Source of the DNA: Zea mays
Taxonomy: Eukaryota > Streptophyta > Magnoliopsida > Poales > Poaceae
DNA length: 64,000 nt
Assembly (NCBI RefSeq): GCF_902167145.1
Contig: NC_050097.1
Location: forward strand, 108,967,982-109,031,981
Direction: 5' to 3'
In this document: positions 12,170 through 22,916 of the stretch, piece by piece
How positions within the stretch are numbered: position 1 is the first letter of the stretch
Layout: every line of letters starts with the position of its first letter
The notes under the pieces: model-generated
Databases searched by the model: none
What the model was told of the DNA's origin: nothing
What the model saw: the letters and a program-made list of their open reading frames with translations, nothing else
Program-made: the position numbers and the translations under genes

Positions 12170-12600
12170 CGTATCATTGAGTAAAATGCTTCTTCCTAAC
12201 AGACTTCCGAAGCTACAAAAGCCGTTCCTAATGGAGCAGAGTAAGTTCCGAAGATACAAAAAGTCGTTCCTAAGCGAGCACGGAGTAAGTTTCGAAGCTA
12301 CAAAAGCCGTTCCTAAAGGAGCGTAGAGTAAGTTCCGAGGCTCCAAAGTCGTTCCTAATGGAATGCAGAGCCAAAATACCACCGAAATAGAAGGTGAAGA
12401 AGCTCCAAAGTCGTTCCTAAGGGGATGCAGAGCTTAAATACCACCGAAATAGAAGGTGAAGAAGCTCCAAAGTTGTTCCTAAGGGGATGTAGAGCTTAGA
12501 TACCACCGAAATATAAGGTGAAGAAGCTCCAAAGTCGTTCCTAAGGGGATGCAGAGCTTAAAGACTCCAAAGACGTCCCTAAGGGGATGAAGAGTCTTGG
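12170..12600 (+). repeat. Tandem repeats downstream of Zeon-C gag
   Basis: Two sets. Units of roughly 50 bp built on CGAAGCTACAAAAGCCGTTC lie at about 12205-12335. Then come roughly four units of about 62 bp (GAAGAAGCTCCAAAGTCGTT... ACCACCGAAATAGAAGGT) to about 12595. They occupy the same place as the repeats of Zeon-A and Zeon-B but have a different unit. Confidence 0.85.
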
Positions 12601-12883
12601 GTGTTCCAGTGTGGGCGTGTGTGTGTTTGGCATAACCATCATATTGCATCATATCATCGCACCATTCCGCATAACATTAAATCATACATCATATCGCATC
12701 AACAACAAAGATTGGGTACGAAGCAGATCTTAGGCAATAATTTGTTGAATGAAAATGTGCTGAGGCACAAAGCAAAACTTCAGCCAATACAATTTTATCA
12801 GGAAAATCTGTTAATAGTATCACACAACAGATTCGCCATAAAAGGGGCTTCTTTCTTTACGAAGCATGAAAAGAAGGGAAGGT
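12601..12883 (+). other. Zeon-C non-coding interior up to the CACTA junction
   Basis: This stretch is colinear with Zeon-A 22450-22774 (repeated GCATCATATC motifs, then ACGAAGCATGAAAAGAAGG). GGT at 12881-12883 is the likely 3-bp target of the CACTA insertion. No gene is visible. Confidence 0.75.
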
Positions 12884-13130
12884 CACTATACCATGACACA
12901 ATTTTAGCGTCAAACAACTGACGATAAAAATAGACGTTTTGCGACAGACAGTCTGTCACAAAATATTACCATCACACTATCTGTCGGTAGTTATTGTATT
13001 GGAGTCAACAAATCTGTCGGCAATAATGTCGAGCTATTGTGGCTGTCCATCTGTCGGTAAAACTGATTATGCGTGGCGCAAAGTCTGTCAGGAAAAAGTA
13101 GCATCAGATTGTTTGTCGGTAAATGGATGT
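12884..13130 (+). repeat. CACTA terminal and subterminal repeat region
   Basis: The terminal CACTATACCATGACAC is followed by at least six copies of a (T)CTGTC(GG) motif at about 12952, 12981, 13013, 13051, 13083 and 13112. Several are followed by TAA or CAA. In this superfamily such repeats bind the element's regulatory protein. Confidence 0.75.
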
Positions 13131-13506
13131 CATGATCCTATAGCGAAAAAATAATTAACGAGCGAGCGTGTGTAGGAATCGAACTCGTGACCCTTTGCAA
13201 AAAGAGAAGAGACATATCTAATAACTAGTAAGGATTATTCACTCTATTCTCGGTATTATTCAATATAAAACTTTACACATTAATTATTGAAGGGCTACAA
13301 CTCACATGCAATGTAACGACGTGAGCTGGCTGGCTGTGGATTGAAAAAATGTGAACTCGTTTATTTTTTTGCTGGATTGAAAAAATGTGCAATCCGATCA
13401 GATGAAAATGCTATAACAACAGTGATAGACCATCCTAAATTTTAATTACACCCGAAGAGATTTGCATGAACTTGTTTAATTTGTCTCTAGCTTACCATTG
13501 TAGCTA

Positions 13507-13605
<99 letters not shown>

Positions 13606-14210
13606 TGCGATGACAATATCGATGCTCTACATACCCACGCGCCGCCTGGAGCCCGTACAAACTCGATCATCCTCGACCTTGATCTCTTCAATAATCCAGG
13701 CATCCGGTGACATATATGCACGCCGTTAATCATCTCCAGGCATCATCATGTAGCTTGAAACTATGATGGCGTATGTGCTAGCTAGCTAGAATTGACAACT
13801 TCAATGGCACGTGCCAACAGAGCATGGTGAAATAAATATGGCTGTGTAGTCTAGGAACGATCAGGCTGGCTAGATTGAAATTTCGGCCTAGTGGCGCACT
13901 TCACTTGCCCAGTGGCCCAACCTAGCTTCCTTTTTCCCAATTCCCACCACGTGAGTAGAAGCTGCACAACGAACCAACAGCCAACAGCGCAACACCCAGA
14001 GGCACACGCGCGATACGAACCAGCACGCAACCAGCTGCCGAGGGAGAATCGGAGCCCTAGCTAGCGGAATAGGAGATGGCGGCGCACTACCCTCCTCCAT
14101 CTCCGGCGCCTCCTCCATCTCCGGCGCGACGACATTGTCCCGCTCGGCCCCTAATATGAGACGGCGGCACGCTACCCTCCTCCATCTCCGGCGCGGCGGC
14201 ATCGTGCCGC
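13131..14210 (+). other. CACTA 5' non-coding region
   Basis: No convincing gene. It holds a Pol III B-box-like motif on the minus strand (13175-13184), a long AT microsatellite and, near the right end, about three imperfect direct repeats of CTACCCTCCTCCATCTCCGG (about 14086-14195). The motif CCCGCTCGGCCCCT occurs at about 14136 and again directly after the Tekay element at 59628. Confidence 0.6.
13509..13602. repeat. (AT)n microsatellite, about 47 units
   Basis: An uninterrupted AT dinucleotide run of about 94 bp inside the CACTA 5' region, flanked by GCTAGC and GCATGC. The Tyr-Ile frame across it is an artefact. Confidence 0.97.
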
Positions 14211-17200
14211 TGTGGCAGAACCGTCCGAACTATTCCAGCTTAAGTGCCTAAGTCACGCCTCGGGGGCCGTAACACACTTAAATCAGAATAACCCGTCAGT
14301 CCCTCAGATCTAGTCTGATAAAGGCACTTAACCATGATCAAATACCACAATCTCACACGAAGGTGAGTCACAGAAGAAATATAATAAAACATGAAACCTC
14401 AAATTAAAGTACTGAATTATTACATAAATTGGAGTTTTTCAAGTTGCTGTTAAGAGTTCATAAAATAAGATGCAGCGGATAATCGATGTCGTCGATAGCG
14501 AGGAAATGGGCAAGGCCTAGCCAACTACTCCTCGTGCTCCTCTCCTGCCGGAGCAGCATCCCACTCGACCGTCCAACCCGGTGGCAGGGTGGTAGGCCAA
14601 GTCACACCATCAACCATATCCTGAAGCGTACCTGCAAAAATTATGCCACAAGCAAGGCTGAGTATACTAATACTCAGCTAGACTTACCCGATTTGAGGAA
14701 TCTACTCCTCTACCTCTAGACCATGCAGCTGTTTGGCTGAGGGGTTTGGTTTGCCAAAAGCACTAGCTGTTTCTAAAATCAATTTTTAGCTTTTCAAATT
14801 CTAGCATCATTATCTTAGCTAAGTTTGCTCCTTCTAAGCATACATGGTAACAAGCATTTAGTACAATCAACAAATTATCTCATGTAACCTCATTTCACTT
14901 CTTACTCAATATAGTACAAGGGGTCAAGCAGTCTCATTAGCTGCGAGAAGCAGATGATTCGAATCGAGTTTTTATCCTTGCAAGGTAAACCTAAACACAC
15001 GACATGTTAGGGCACTCCGTCCCCACACATGTCAACCGTCCCCATCGATTCCCCGTTCGCGTCCAGGCCTCAACACCTTGGCATACAATGCTCCACTAAC
15101 CTCGGCTGCCGTCGTGCAGTGACCACACTTGTACCCACCATAGCTAGCATGGGAGACCCAGTCTCAGGTCACGTGAGGGATAAAGTCCGCGCCCGGCTTC
15201 ACTCAGGTACTAGGTTTATCGGTTACCATATTTCCGAACATGTGCTTAGTACGTTCAAAAGCTTGACTCAGGTATCCACACATTAATCCTTAATTCCTTT
15301 TTCCCGTCTCATGGACAAGGCATCCTCCCTGGATCCAAGTCCATAGACTAACATATGTCCCGTTATCAAGATGAATACAATCAATTCCTGAACTCTCGCG
15401 AGTGCTAGAAAATCACTCGACTTCTACCGAGATCCTGATTAGCAAAGCAGCTACTTGACCTAGCATACTAGTATCCATCTCAAAAAGGAATCCTAAGTTC
15501 ATGCAACTAGAGGTTTCTAGCAACTTCTATACTTAAGTGCACAATACAATCCTACAAGCATTAAGTGTACTAAAGTAGCATATATAAATACAGTCATGCA
15601 TAAAACTGGGGCTTGCCTTCAATAGCTGGGGCTGCAGGGAGATCCTCGATGGTAGCCTCGGGAGCTTGCTCCTGGTCTTCCTCTTGGACAGTTCCTTGCT
15701 CGGGGATGAGCACGTACTCTCCGTCAGCGAGATTACAATCTAATGAATGCAGTGAGTAAGATACATGCATGATATGATATGTGCTTTAGCAATAAAACTT
15801 TGATGGTGAATGATCCACTTAAATCAGATAGAGTTTAATCTTGCTACTAAAGATTTTTGGTGGTATACTTAGTATTTTAGATCACACTCAGTTAATCTAA
15901 GTGGGTTTGAACTACAAGTTGTCTTAATAAATTTCCAAAAATTCTGTAAAAATTACAGTGGCTTCTTACTGGTGTATAATTCTCTGTCCTAAAATGTGGG
16001 GCTTAAAGAGTGAATAGTTCTCTCTGGATAAAATTATCAAACTTTAGGGCAGAAAGGGGTGTTTTGAACTACAACTACCTTTTAATAGTAGGTTATTCTC
16101 TAGGACTTATTTTTGCTGGCATTTAGATGTTATGACATGACTTTGTACAAACGTTTAGCCACTAATATCCTTTAGTTATTTTACTATGATTTTCTAAAGT
16201 TTCTAGTCAAAGGGGTGCTTTCTACTACCACTATATTTGAAAAATATTAAACAACAAATTTCTGATTTTTCCTAGCTTCTTCTTTGTGCAAGAGCAATCA
16301 TTCTGAAGTTTGGAATCTTTTTGCTTGAGGGAAGGGTGGTAGGAATTATTTGGATTAAATGGCCTTTTTCATGAAGTATGGCAATGGGTATTATTTTGCA
16401 GCTTCCAATTGAGTTTTGCATTTTTCTCTGGTGGCCTATCTCATTATTGATCTAGTAAAATTTTATTTGCCCTATGTTGCACCATTTTTGGGTTGCTTAT
16501 GATTTAATTGAAATATGACACATTATCAAGTTCTATTTGTTTACCCTACCTAAAATAATGGGCTGGGGTGTTGATCATTTTTGTAGTGGAGTTCTAGTGG
16601 TTACAAGTCCACTGGATTTTTATAATTAATTTTGAAATTATTTTTATAATTCTAATAGTTGTTTTTCGTGTTTGATTAATGCCTAATAAAACATTTCACT
16701 TTGATTCTGTTCTGGACTAGAGGTCCCTTTATTTTTCCTAGGTTCTATGTTACTTAAGTAGGCTAGGAAAAATAATTGCACTAGCTGTTTATTATTTTCT
16801 AATGCCTTTCTGATTTTCCTAAGTTTTGGGCCGGGATGGCTTTTAATAGATATCCCTACTTAAATTTTCAATACTAGAGTTCTCACTATTTTTAAACAAT
16901 GTTTAAATGGGGTTTGAACATCTACAAATTTTCTTAGGTTCAGCACAGAAGCATAACTAATTTTCTTTAATTTAATAAGGTTTGGTCAGTTTCTGTATTT
17001 AATTCCAAACTCTAAATCTTAAAACAGAAAGCATGGGGTTCAGTATTTTTAATTGGTAGTCCATAATATTTAGAATACATCAAAATTGGTTTGACATTTT
17101 TTGGTTAAATATTTCTCAAGTTATGAATTTCCTAAGTTCTCTGTTCATTAAAAAGATTAAACAGAAATGATTAAATGGGAAACGACTTTGCATCGGGGTC

Positions 17201-18756
17201 CCTGGCGGGTGTTTTCAATTTCCCTTACAGACTAGTCCTTGGGTTACTATTCAAATGTGTCACTGACAGTTCAGAAAACCCCCTAGAGTTCCTCTAAACC
17301 TAACCCGAGGTCCTTCCCCCAATTAAACAGTTCCCGCGGCGGAGGAAAGGGGGAGGGGCTTACCGGCGGCGAGACTGCTCCGGTGAGGTGGTCGAGGGTG
17401 TAGGGGAGGTTCTGAGGGTCACGATGATGTGCGGGTCGCCGTCGGGGATGGTTGGAGTCGGCCGGTCCACGTGCGTAGGCGGGGGAGCTCGTCGGCGGCG
17501 AGGAATCCGGCCTATCCAGGGCACAATTGATCAATCAAATGGGTCAGAGAGCTTCACCAAGGATCAAGGAAGGTATGTGTGCAAGGAATTGGAAAAAGAC
17601 TCACTGGATTGCTCGGTCCACGCGTGCAGGCGGGCGACCGAAGTCTGGCGAGGACGATCTCGGGCCTCCGGTGAAGTTCTGCCGGGTCCGAGAGCTAGGG
17701 AAGCTTCACAAGCTATTGGCGAAGCTAGCCGAGCGGCTGGCGTGGCTTGGAAGTGACTGGAGTGGGCTGGCCATGGTGGCTGGGGCTCGGGTGGCAATGG
17801 CGGGCGGAAGAGAGCTCGCCGGAGCTAAGGAGGGGCGTTTGGCCGGCGAAGGTGAGCACGGGGTGAGGTGAGGCGCGCCCGGGGAGGCTTTATAGGCGCG
17901 GGCGAGCATGACCGAGGGTGAGGCTCTGACAAGTGCTCGGGGCATGCGCGGGCGAACGCCAGTGCGCGCTCTGGCGCCTGGCACGGCGTCGAGCACGATG
18001 CAACGTAGAGAGAGGTCGAGTTCAAGCGTGGATTGGCTCCAAATCTTTGAGATTATGGCCATGATCCCGTTGAGAGATCTCTTCCCCTGACATTCCTTTG
18101 TCGTTTGTGTGTGGAGGCTTGCAGGTTTTGCTGACTGGATGAAGAGATAGAGAGGGGAGAAATCGAGTTTGTCTCACTGCCGCGCATAGAAAGAAGATCC
18201 CGGGTTTGACATGTCTAGAGCACGCATCTCGATGCCATCTTCTGATATGAGGTAGAGGGATTAGTTAGGCACATTTTTGTCAATGGGGTCATTAGGATTT
18301 GAGCTAGGGATCAAGGTGAACACGCTCGGTCTTTGGCTCAAGGGCTGAAATTCAGAAATCTGAATTTCAGAAATCCCTAATGAACCTCCACTTGAGAAGC
18401 TTCTTTGGAGTTTTTATTAAATTATTTTGGCCAAGCTTCCATAATATTTGTTGTAGCTTATTTAGTATATTTCAATGTTTATAATTGGCCTAAGCCATGA
18501 TTTTATATTTTTCATGGTCTTTTACCCCTTCTCTTTATGTCTACTTAGATAGCTTGATTAGGGTTGGTGTTAGGGTTTCAACATTTTCCCCCTTTTTGAA
18601 AATCTTGTTTGTTTGGAACATGATTCTTTAGATATACACTTAGTAGATTTTTCATTCTTAAGTTAATTTGATACTTCATGCTCAATTTGGCTCACATGAA
18701 ATGTTGATTCTTGGGTTAGCACTGAGAGAAACCCTAGGTGACACTGGGGTGTCACA
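14211..18756 (-). repeat. 3' LTR of the Tekay chromovirus (uninterrupted copy)
   Basis: A 4,546-bp repeat colinear with 47748-49697 plus 57038-59627. The middle is AT-rich. A GC-rich promoter block (17290-18030) holds a minus-strand TATA box. Frames inside it (for example 17388-17871) are duplicated in the other LTR and show no domain, so I do not call genes. Confidence 0.92.
17888..17894 (-). promoter_or_regulatory. TATA box in the Tekay 3' LTR
   Basis: TATAAAG on the minus strand within CGCGCCTATAAAGCCTCCC, matching the 5' LTR copy at 58763-58769. In this position it would drive transcription leftward out of the element into the CACTA sequence. Confidence 0.65.
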
Positions 18757-18772
18757 GCCTTCCCCACTTAAA
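18757..18772 (-). other. Polypurine tract of the Tekay chromovirus
   Basis: On the minus strand AAGTGGGGAAGGC directly precedes the 3' LTR start (TGTGACACCCCAG). It is followed on the plus side by a CGGGGCGAGATTCC motif typical of this lineage. Confidence 0.8.
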
Positions 18773-19003
18773 GGAATCTCGCCCCGAGATTCGGGTCAGA
18801 GTCCTCCCGGGGTGAAGCGAAGGGTGAGACTCACAGGAAGTGGGTGCTTAATTTATTAGGGCAAATTGCTCTTCGAATGTCATTCTCTTTGCAACTTCAG
18901 AAGGAAGTCCTTTTAAAATTTTGTTTCATAATTACTTCATTCTCATTTAAGATCATATTTTTGAAATTTAGATTCGAAGGGCAGGAGGAGGGGTTGGGCA
19001 TGA

Positions 19004-19663
19004 TTACGTACCAATTTCCTTAGGTAGGCAATCGGGGAAGTTGGATCGCAAGAATTCCTCAGTCTCCCAAGTAGCCTCTTCCTCTGAGTGATTACTCCAT
19101 TGGATCTTATACATCTTGATCGATTTAGCCCGAGTTGATCTTTCCTTGCAATCCAGAACCTTGGAAGGGTACTCTTGGTACGATAGATCTGGCTCTATCT
19201 CCAATGCAATTCTGGCTCTGCTATGATCTCGATCGGCAATCGAACACACTTCTTCAGCTAAGATATATGGAACACATTGTGGATGACAGACATTTTTGGA
19301 GGTAACTTCAATTTATATGCCATGGGTCCACATGCTTCTATGATCTCATAAGGTCCAATGTAATGAGGGGCTAACTTGCCTTTGATTCCAAACCTCTGCA
19401 CTCCCTTGGTGGATGATACTTTTAAATACACGAAATCTCTCACCTCGAACTGGAGAGGTTTCCTTCTCTTATTATGGTAACTCTTCTGCCTGGCCTGAGC
19501 AGCTTCTAGATTCTTCCTGATTAGTTTGACCTTCCTTTCGGCTTCAGTCACTAAGTCAGGTCCGAAAACTTTTCTTTCTCCAGGCTGAGACCAATTGAGT
19601 GGTGTTCTACACCTTCTTCCATAGAGAGCCTAGAAGGGTGCCATCCTTAGGCTGGATTGATAA
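19004..19663 (-). pseudogene. Tekay integrase C-terminus and chromodomain
   Basis: This is the end of the Tekay polyprotein, left of the Zeon-A insertion. It reads SYQSSLRMAPF, then a TAG (probably CAG, in MAPFQALYGR), then CRTPLNW, the integrase C-terminal region (EVRDFVYLKVS, GPYEIIEACG, HNVFHIS) and finally a chromodomain (YPSKVLD..., MYKIQWSNHSEEEATWE, FLRSNFPD) ending at 19004. Chromodomains of this type direct integration to heterochromatin. A frame break lies between the two parts near 19258-19249. It rejoins the integrase core at 27051 when Zeon-A and one CTGTT are removed. Confidence 0.9.
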
Positions 19664-19668
19664 CTGTT

Positions 19669-20324
19669 TGTTGGGGGGCCTTCGTCTTCCGAAGGTCCTC
19701 AAAAACACGATTAACAATGTTTCCCAAGTATAATATATGTACAGGAACCTTCGGACTCAGAATGAAGCTGTACACAATATGAAAAGCATGATCAGGACGA
19801 AGGTTGAATCAATCCCGAAGCTACGCACAGGGAAGCTTCGGCTCAGCAGCAGAAAATGGAACCGACTTAAAGAGGAAAAGCCTATCTAGTCCTCAATAGA
19901 TTGTCCTTAAGTCCATAGTAAACATAAAGGGCATGAATGTAATTTTACATAGGCTACGCCCTGTGTCTATAAATAGATGAACAGTATCCCCGTACTGTTC
20001 ACGCTGACTTGGCATTCGCTTTTTGCATCACGCCCGTACCTTTATTTTCCGTCAAACCGAAGGTACATTTGTAATTTGTTATTGTGAATATGATAATGCA
20101 AATAAAAGGGAGTTGATGATAATGTTTATATTATTTTTCCTATCCTGTATATAAATCTTTCCTCGTTGTTTATTGTGCTCATGAAAGCTTTTTCTTCACA
20201 ACCTTCGTCCGAAATTCATTATATCCGAAGGGAAATAATGTTCTGAAGGACGAAGGGGTTTGATATTTAACATTTTATGTTGCCTTGTTCTTAATTCATA
20301 GCATTTGAGAACAAGTCACCAACA
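19669..20324 (+). repeat. 5' LTR of Zeon-A
   Basis: 656 bp, TGTTGGGG...CCAACA. It contains TATAAATA at 19968-19975. The U5 end is followed by the primer site. Confidence 0.95.
19968..19975 (+). promoter_or_regulatory. TATA box of the Zeon-A 5' LTR
   Basis: TATAAATA, conserved in all five Zeon LTRs of the window (10107, 19968, 26689, 50011 and about 56659). Confidence 0.75.
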
Positions 20325-20343
20325 TTGGCGCCCACCTCCGGTG
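20325..20343 (+). other. Primer-binding site of Zeon-A
   Basis: TTGGCGCCCACCTCCGGTG begins directly after the LTR. The TGGCGCC core is the type seen in Tat/Athila-lineage elements. The exact tRNA is not certain from sequence alone. Confidence 0.75.
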
Positions 20344-20397
20344 AACTCACTTCCATTTCTTGAGCTTTGAACATCTTCGGCAAGCATCACCTTTGTC

Positions 20398-21915
20398 ATG
20401 CCATCGAAAAAGGCTTCAGCGACAGGGGCTACCACTCTGCAGCCGCTGGACCCCAATCAGGACGTCCTTTCTCTTAGGGAGGCCCGAAGCCAGAAGAGGA
20501 AGGCCACCAGTCCAACGCCTCCGGAGGACGACTTGGACCAGGAAATCCAAAACCTGGAGATGCTCCATCAACAGGTGCAACGAAAGAAGGAGAAGATGGC
20601 TCGTCTGGCTGATCTCCAGAGGCAGATAGATGAAGCTTCGGAAGAGGTTCGTCATCTTGCTCAGGATGACAAGAACCGAAGGCCTCCGCGCAGAGAGCTT
20701 CATCAGGAGGGCTTCTACAATGAGGATGACTGGTATGAAGATTTCCATCATGAAAATTTTGCTTTTGATGATGCTTCTCCTCTATCAACAGAATTGCAGG
20801 CTACACCATGGCCCCAGTCTTACAAGCCACCCCAGCTCCCCATGTACGACGGTCATACAGACCCAAAGCAATTCTTGATGAGCTATGAAGCAACCATATC
20901 TTCGTATGGTGGCAATACTGCAGTCATGGCAAAGTCTTTTGTCATGGCCGTCAAGAGTGTCGCTCAAACCTGGTACTCCTCTCTTCGGCCAGGGACAATC
21001 ACCTCATGGCAGAAGCTGAAGGATATGTTGATAACCAGCTTCCAAGGGTTTCAGACAAAGCCAGTTACTGCTCAAGCTTTATTCCAGTGTACCCAGGACC
21101 ACGAAGAATACCTTCAGGCGTATGCCCGAAGGTTTCTGCGTCTGAGGGCACAGGCGCCAACAGTGCCCAATGAAATTGTCATTGAGGCCATGATTAAGGG
21201 ACTTCGGCCGGGACCTTCAGCGCAATACTTTGCCAGGAAGCCACCACAAACTTTGGAGAAGCTGCTCCAGAAGATGGACGAGTATATCCGAGCTGATAAT
21301 GACTTCCGCCAAAGAAGGGAGGAGGCATTCAGGTTCTCTGAAATGACCAGGGGCTTCGAAGGAAGATTTCATCCGAGGCACGTCAGGTCAATTCATAACT
21401 CCACTCAAAGTGATGATAGAGGGAGCCAACAGCAAAGGCCACAATACTCTTCGCAAGCTTCGGGTCAACAACAAAGCTCTGTTCGGCCGCCAGCGCCAAG
21501 GGGCAGAGGCGCCAGGGGCTTCGGGGGAAGATTTGGGGATCAGCCAAGAAGAATTTACTGCTTATTCTGTGGTGAAGACAAGGGCCATACCACCAGGATG
21601 TGCCATGTCACCATCCAGAAGCAAAAGGAGATAGCAGAAGCTGCAGCACAACAGAGTCAGCCGAAGCAGGTCATGCACACTGCTTCGTACCATTCGCCTT
21701 ACATTCCAGAATATGTAGGCAATCACTCTGCAGCTTCTGTTGCTTCGGCAAGTCAACCCCAAGCATCTTGGCAACAGCCTCCACCGCCACCACCAACGCA
21801 GCGAGGTCAACAGCCAGAAGGGAGTCATCACACTCATCTTCAGAGGGACTTCAGAGAGGAGTCCGAAGCTCGCACAGTCAATAGCACTGTGCCAGAGTCG
21901 AAGCACATTTACTGA
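20398..21915 (+). CDS. gag: Zeon-A Gag (intact)
   Basis: 505 codons, with no stop or frameshift. The ATG is the first one after the primer site in this frame, and the same start is kept in Zeon-B and Zeon-C. Gag proteins assemble the virus-like particle and package the RNA. Residues about 45-85 are charged and helical (coiled-coil-like: HQQVQRKKEKMARLADLQRQ). The gag core (AKSFVMAVKSVAQTWYSS, SWQKLKDMLITSFQGF, YIRADNDFRQRREEA) spans about residues 150-320. An Arg/Gly-rich stretch precedes a zinc knuckle with C388, C391, H397 and C402. Its spacing is CX2CX5HX4C, one residue longer than the classical CX2CX4HX4C. The C-terminus is Gln/Pro-rich. The ORF stops without entering a protease; no pol follows. 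Confidence 0.93.
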   Translation: MPSKKASATGATTLQPLDPNQDVLSLREARSQKRKATSPTPPEDDLDQEIQNLEMLHQQVQRKKEKMARLADLQRQIDEASEEVRHLAQDDKNRRPPRRELHQEGFYNEDDWYEDFHHENFAFDDASPLSTELQATPWPQSYKPPQLPMYDGHTDPKQFLMSYEATISSYGGNTAVMAKSFVMAVKSVAQTWYSSLRPGTITSWQKLKDMLITSFQGFQTKPVTAQALFQCTQDHEEYLQAYARRFLRLRAQAPTVPNEIVIEAMIKGLRPGPSAQYFARKPPQTLEKLLQKMDEYIRADNDFRQRREEAFRFSEMTRGFEGRFHPRHVRSIHNSTQSDDRGSQQQRPQYSSQASGQQQSSVRPPAPRGRGARGFGGRFGDQPRRIYCLFCGEDKGHTTRMCHVTIQKQKEIAEAAAQQSQPKQVMHTASYHSPYIPEYVGNHSAASVASASQPQASWQQPPPPPPTQRGQQPEGSHHTHLQRDFREESEARTVNSTVPESKHIY

Positions 21916-22179
21916 CAGATATCCTATCTCAACAACAGTTTTTTCACATTTTCACATTCAGTATTACTTTTTTGTTAATAAGGAACAATTATGGGAAGTC
22001 TAAGTGTCTTTTATCGTTTTTCAATTTCTTGTAACAGTTTCGCCTTTTGCCATAATGAAAATATATCTTCTCCATAGGCTTGAGTTGCCGAAGCATAAGA
22101 ATTTATGGTGGCACGAAGGACCTTTGAATTATCAAAAATTTGTTCTAAGGGACACAGTGCAATTTATTTGAAGCAGTAA

Positions 22180-22440
22180 AAAGTCGTTCCTAAGGGAGCG
22201 CAGTGTAAGTTTTCTGAGCCTACAGCGAAAAATAAGCGCTGATTCCGCTGAAAGTAAAAGGCGAAGAAGCTCCTATGGGAGGCTTACAGCGAAAAATAAA
22301 CGCTGATTCCGCTGAAAGTAAAAGGCGAAGAAGCTCCTAAGGGAGGCTTACAGCGAAAAATAAACGCTGATTCCGCTGAAGTAAAAGGCGAAGAAGCTCC
22401 TAAGGGAGGCTTACAGCGAAAAGTCAGCGCTGATATAAAA
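22180..22440 (+). repeat. Tandem repeats between Zeon-A gag and antisense gene
   Basis: About three near-perfect copies of a 64-bp unit (CGAAGAAGCTCCTAAGGGAG... GCTGATTCCGCTGAAAG) lie in the non-coding gap where the two genes converge tail to tail. The rest of 21916-22916 is AT-rich and shows no gene. Confidence 0.9.
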
Positions 22441-22916
22441 AGATTGTGTGCTCTATTGCAGAGATGTGTGTATCTTCGGCACAAATATCATTTTGCATAA
22501 CATAACATCATCACATCATTTTGCATAACATAAGCATCATACATCATATTGCATGTGGAACAAGAAGGGGATACAATATTGATCTTCGGAGAATGTTTTG
22601 AAAAAGAGAAAATCGTGCTAAGGCACGAGATAAATTGAGAAGAAGTGTAGCTTCATTAGAGAGAAGTATGGAGAATGTTTTCACAAAGCTTGGATATTCT
22701 TCATCAGAGAAGTATGGAAATTGTTGTGATATATAAAAGATTTTCTTCACGAAGCATGAAAAGAAGGGAAGGTGTTTTTTCGCCGAAGGCTAAAAAACGG
22801 TATGTATGCAAAATTTTCATGCATCGTAAAGAATTCAACCATAAATAGATTATATATTACATTCAAAGTTACAAAGTATTACACATGTTACATTCCAAAT
22901 GTTTTTACAATAGCAT

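Larger units (their letters stand above)
9796..12883 (+). mobile_element. Zeon/Cinful-like element, copy C (left part)
   Basis: A Tat-lineage Gypsy element resembling Zeon: one LTR, a TTGGC..CCACCTCCGG primer site and a decayed gag. The body matches the two complete Zeon copies in this window up to the motif AAGAAGGGAAGGT. There it stops at a CACTA terminus (12884). The remainder, antisense gene and 3' LTR should lie right of 64000. The left terminus is worn (CTTTGGGGG instead of TGTTGGGGG). Confidence 0.88.

Noticed and set aside
13476..13733. 85-codon frame with a Tyr-Ile run
   Set aside because: Translation of the AT microsatellite.
17283..18090. Cluster of frames up to 122 codons in the Tekay LTR (also 58197-58925)
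   Set aside because: Repeated in both LTRs with frame-changing differences, no recognised domain; GC-rich promoter region.
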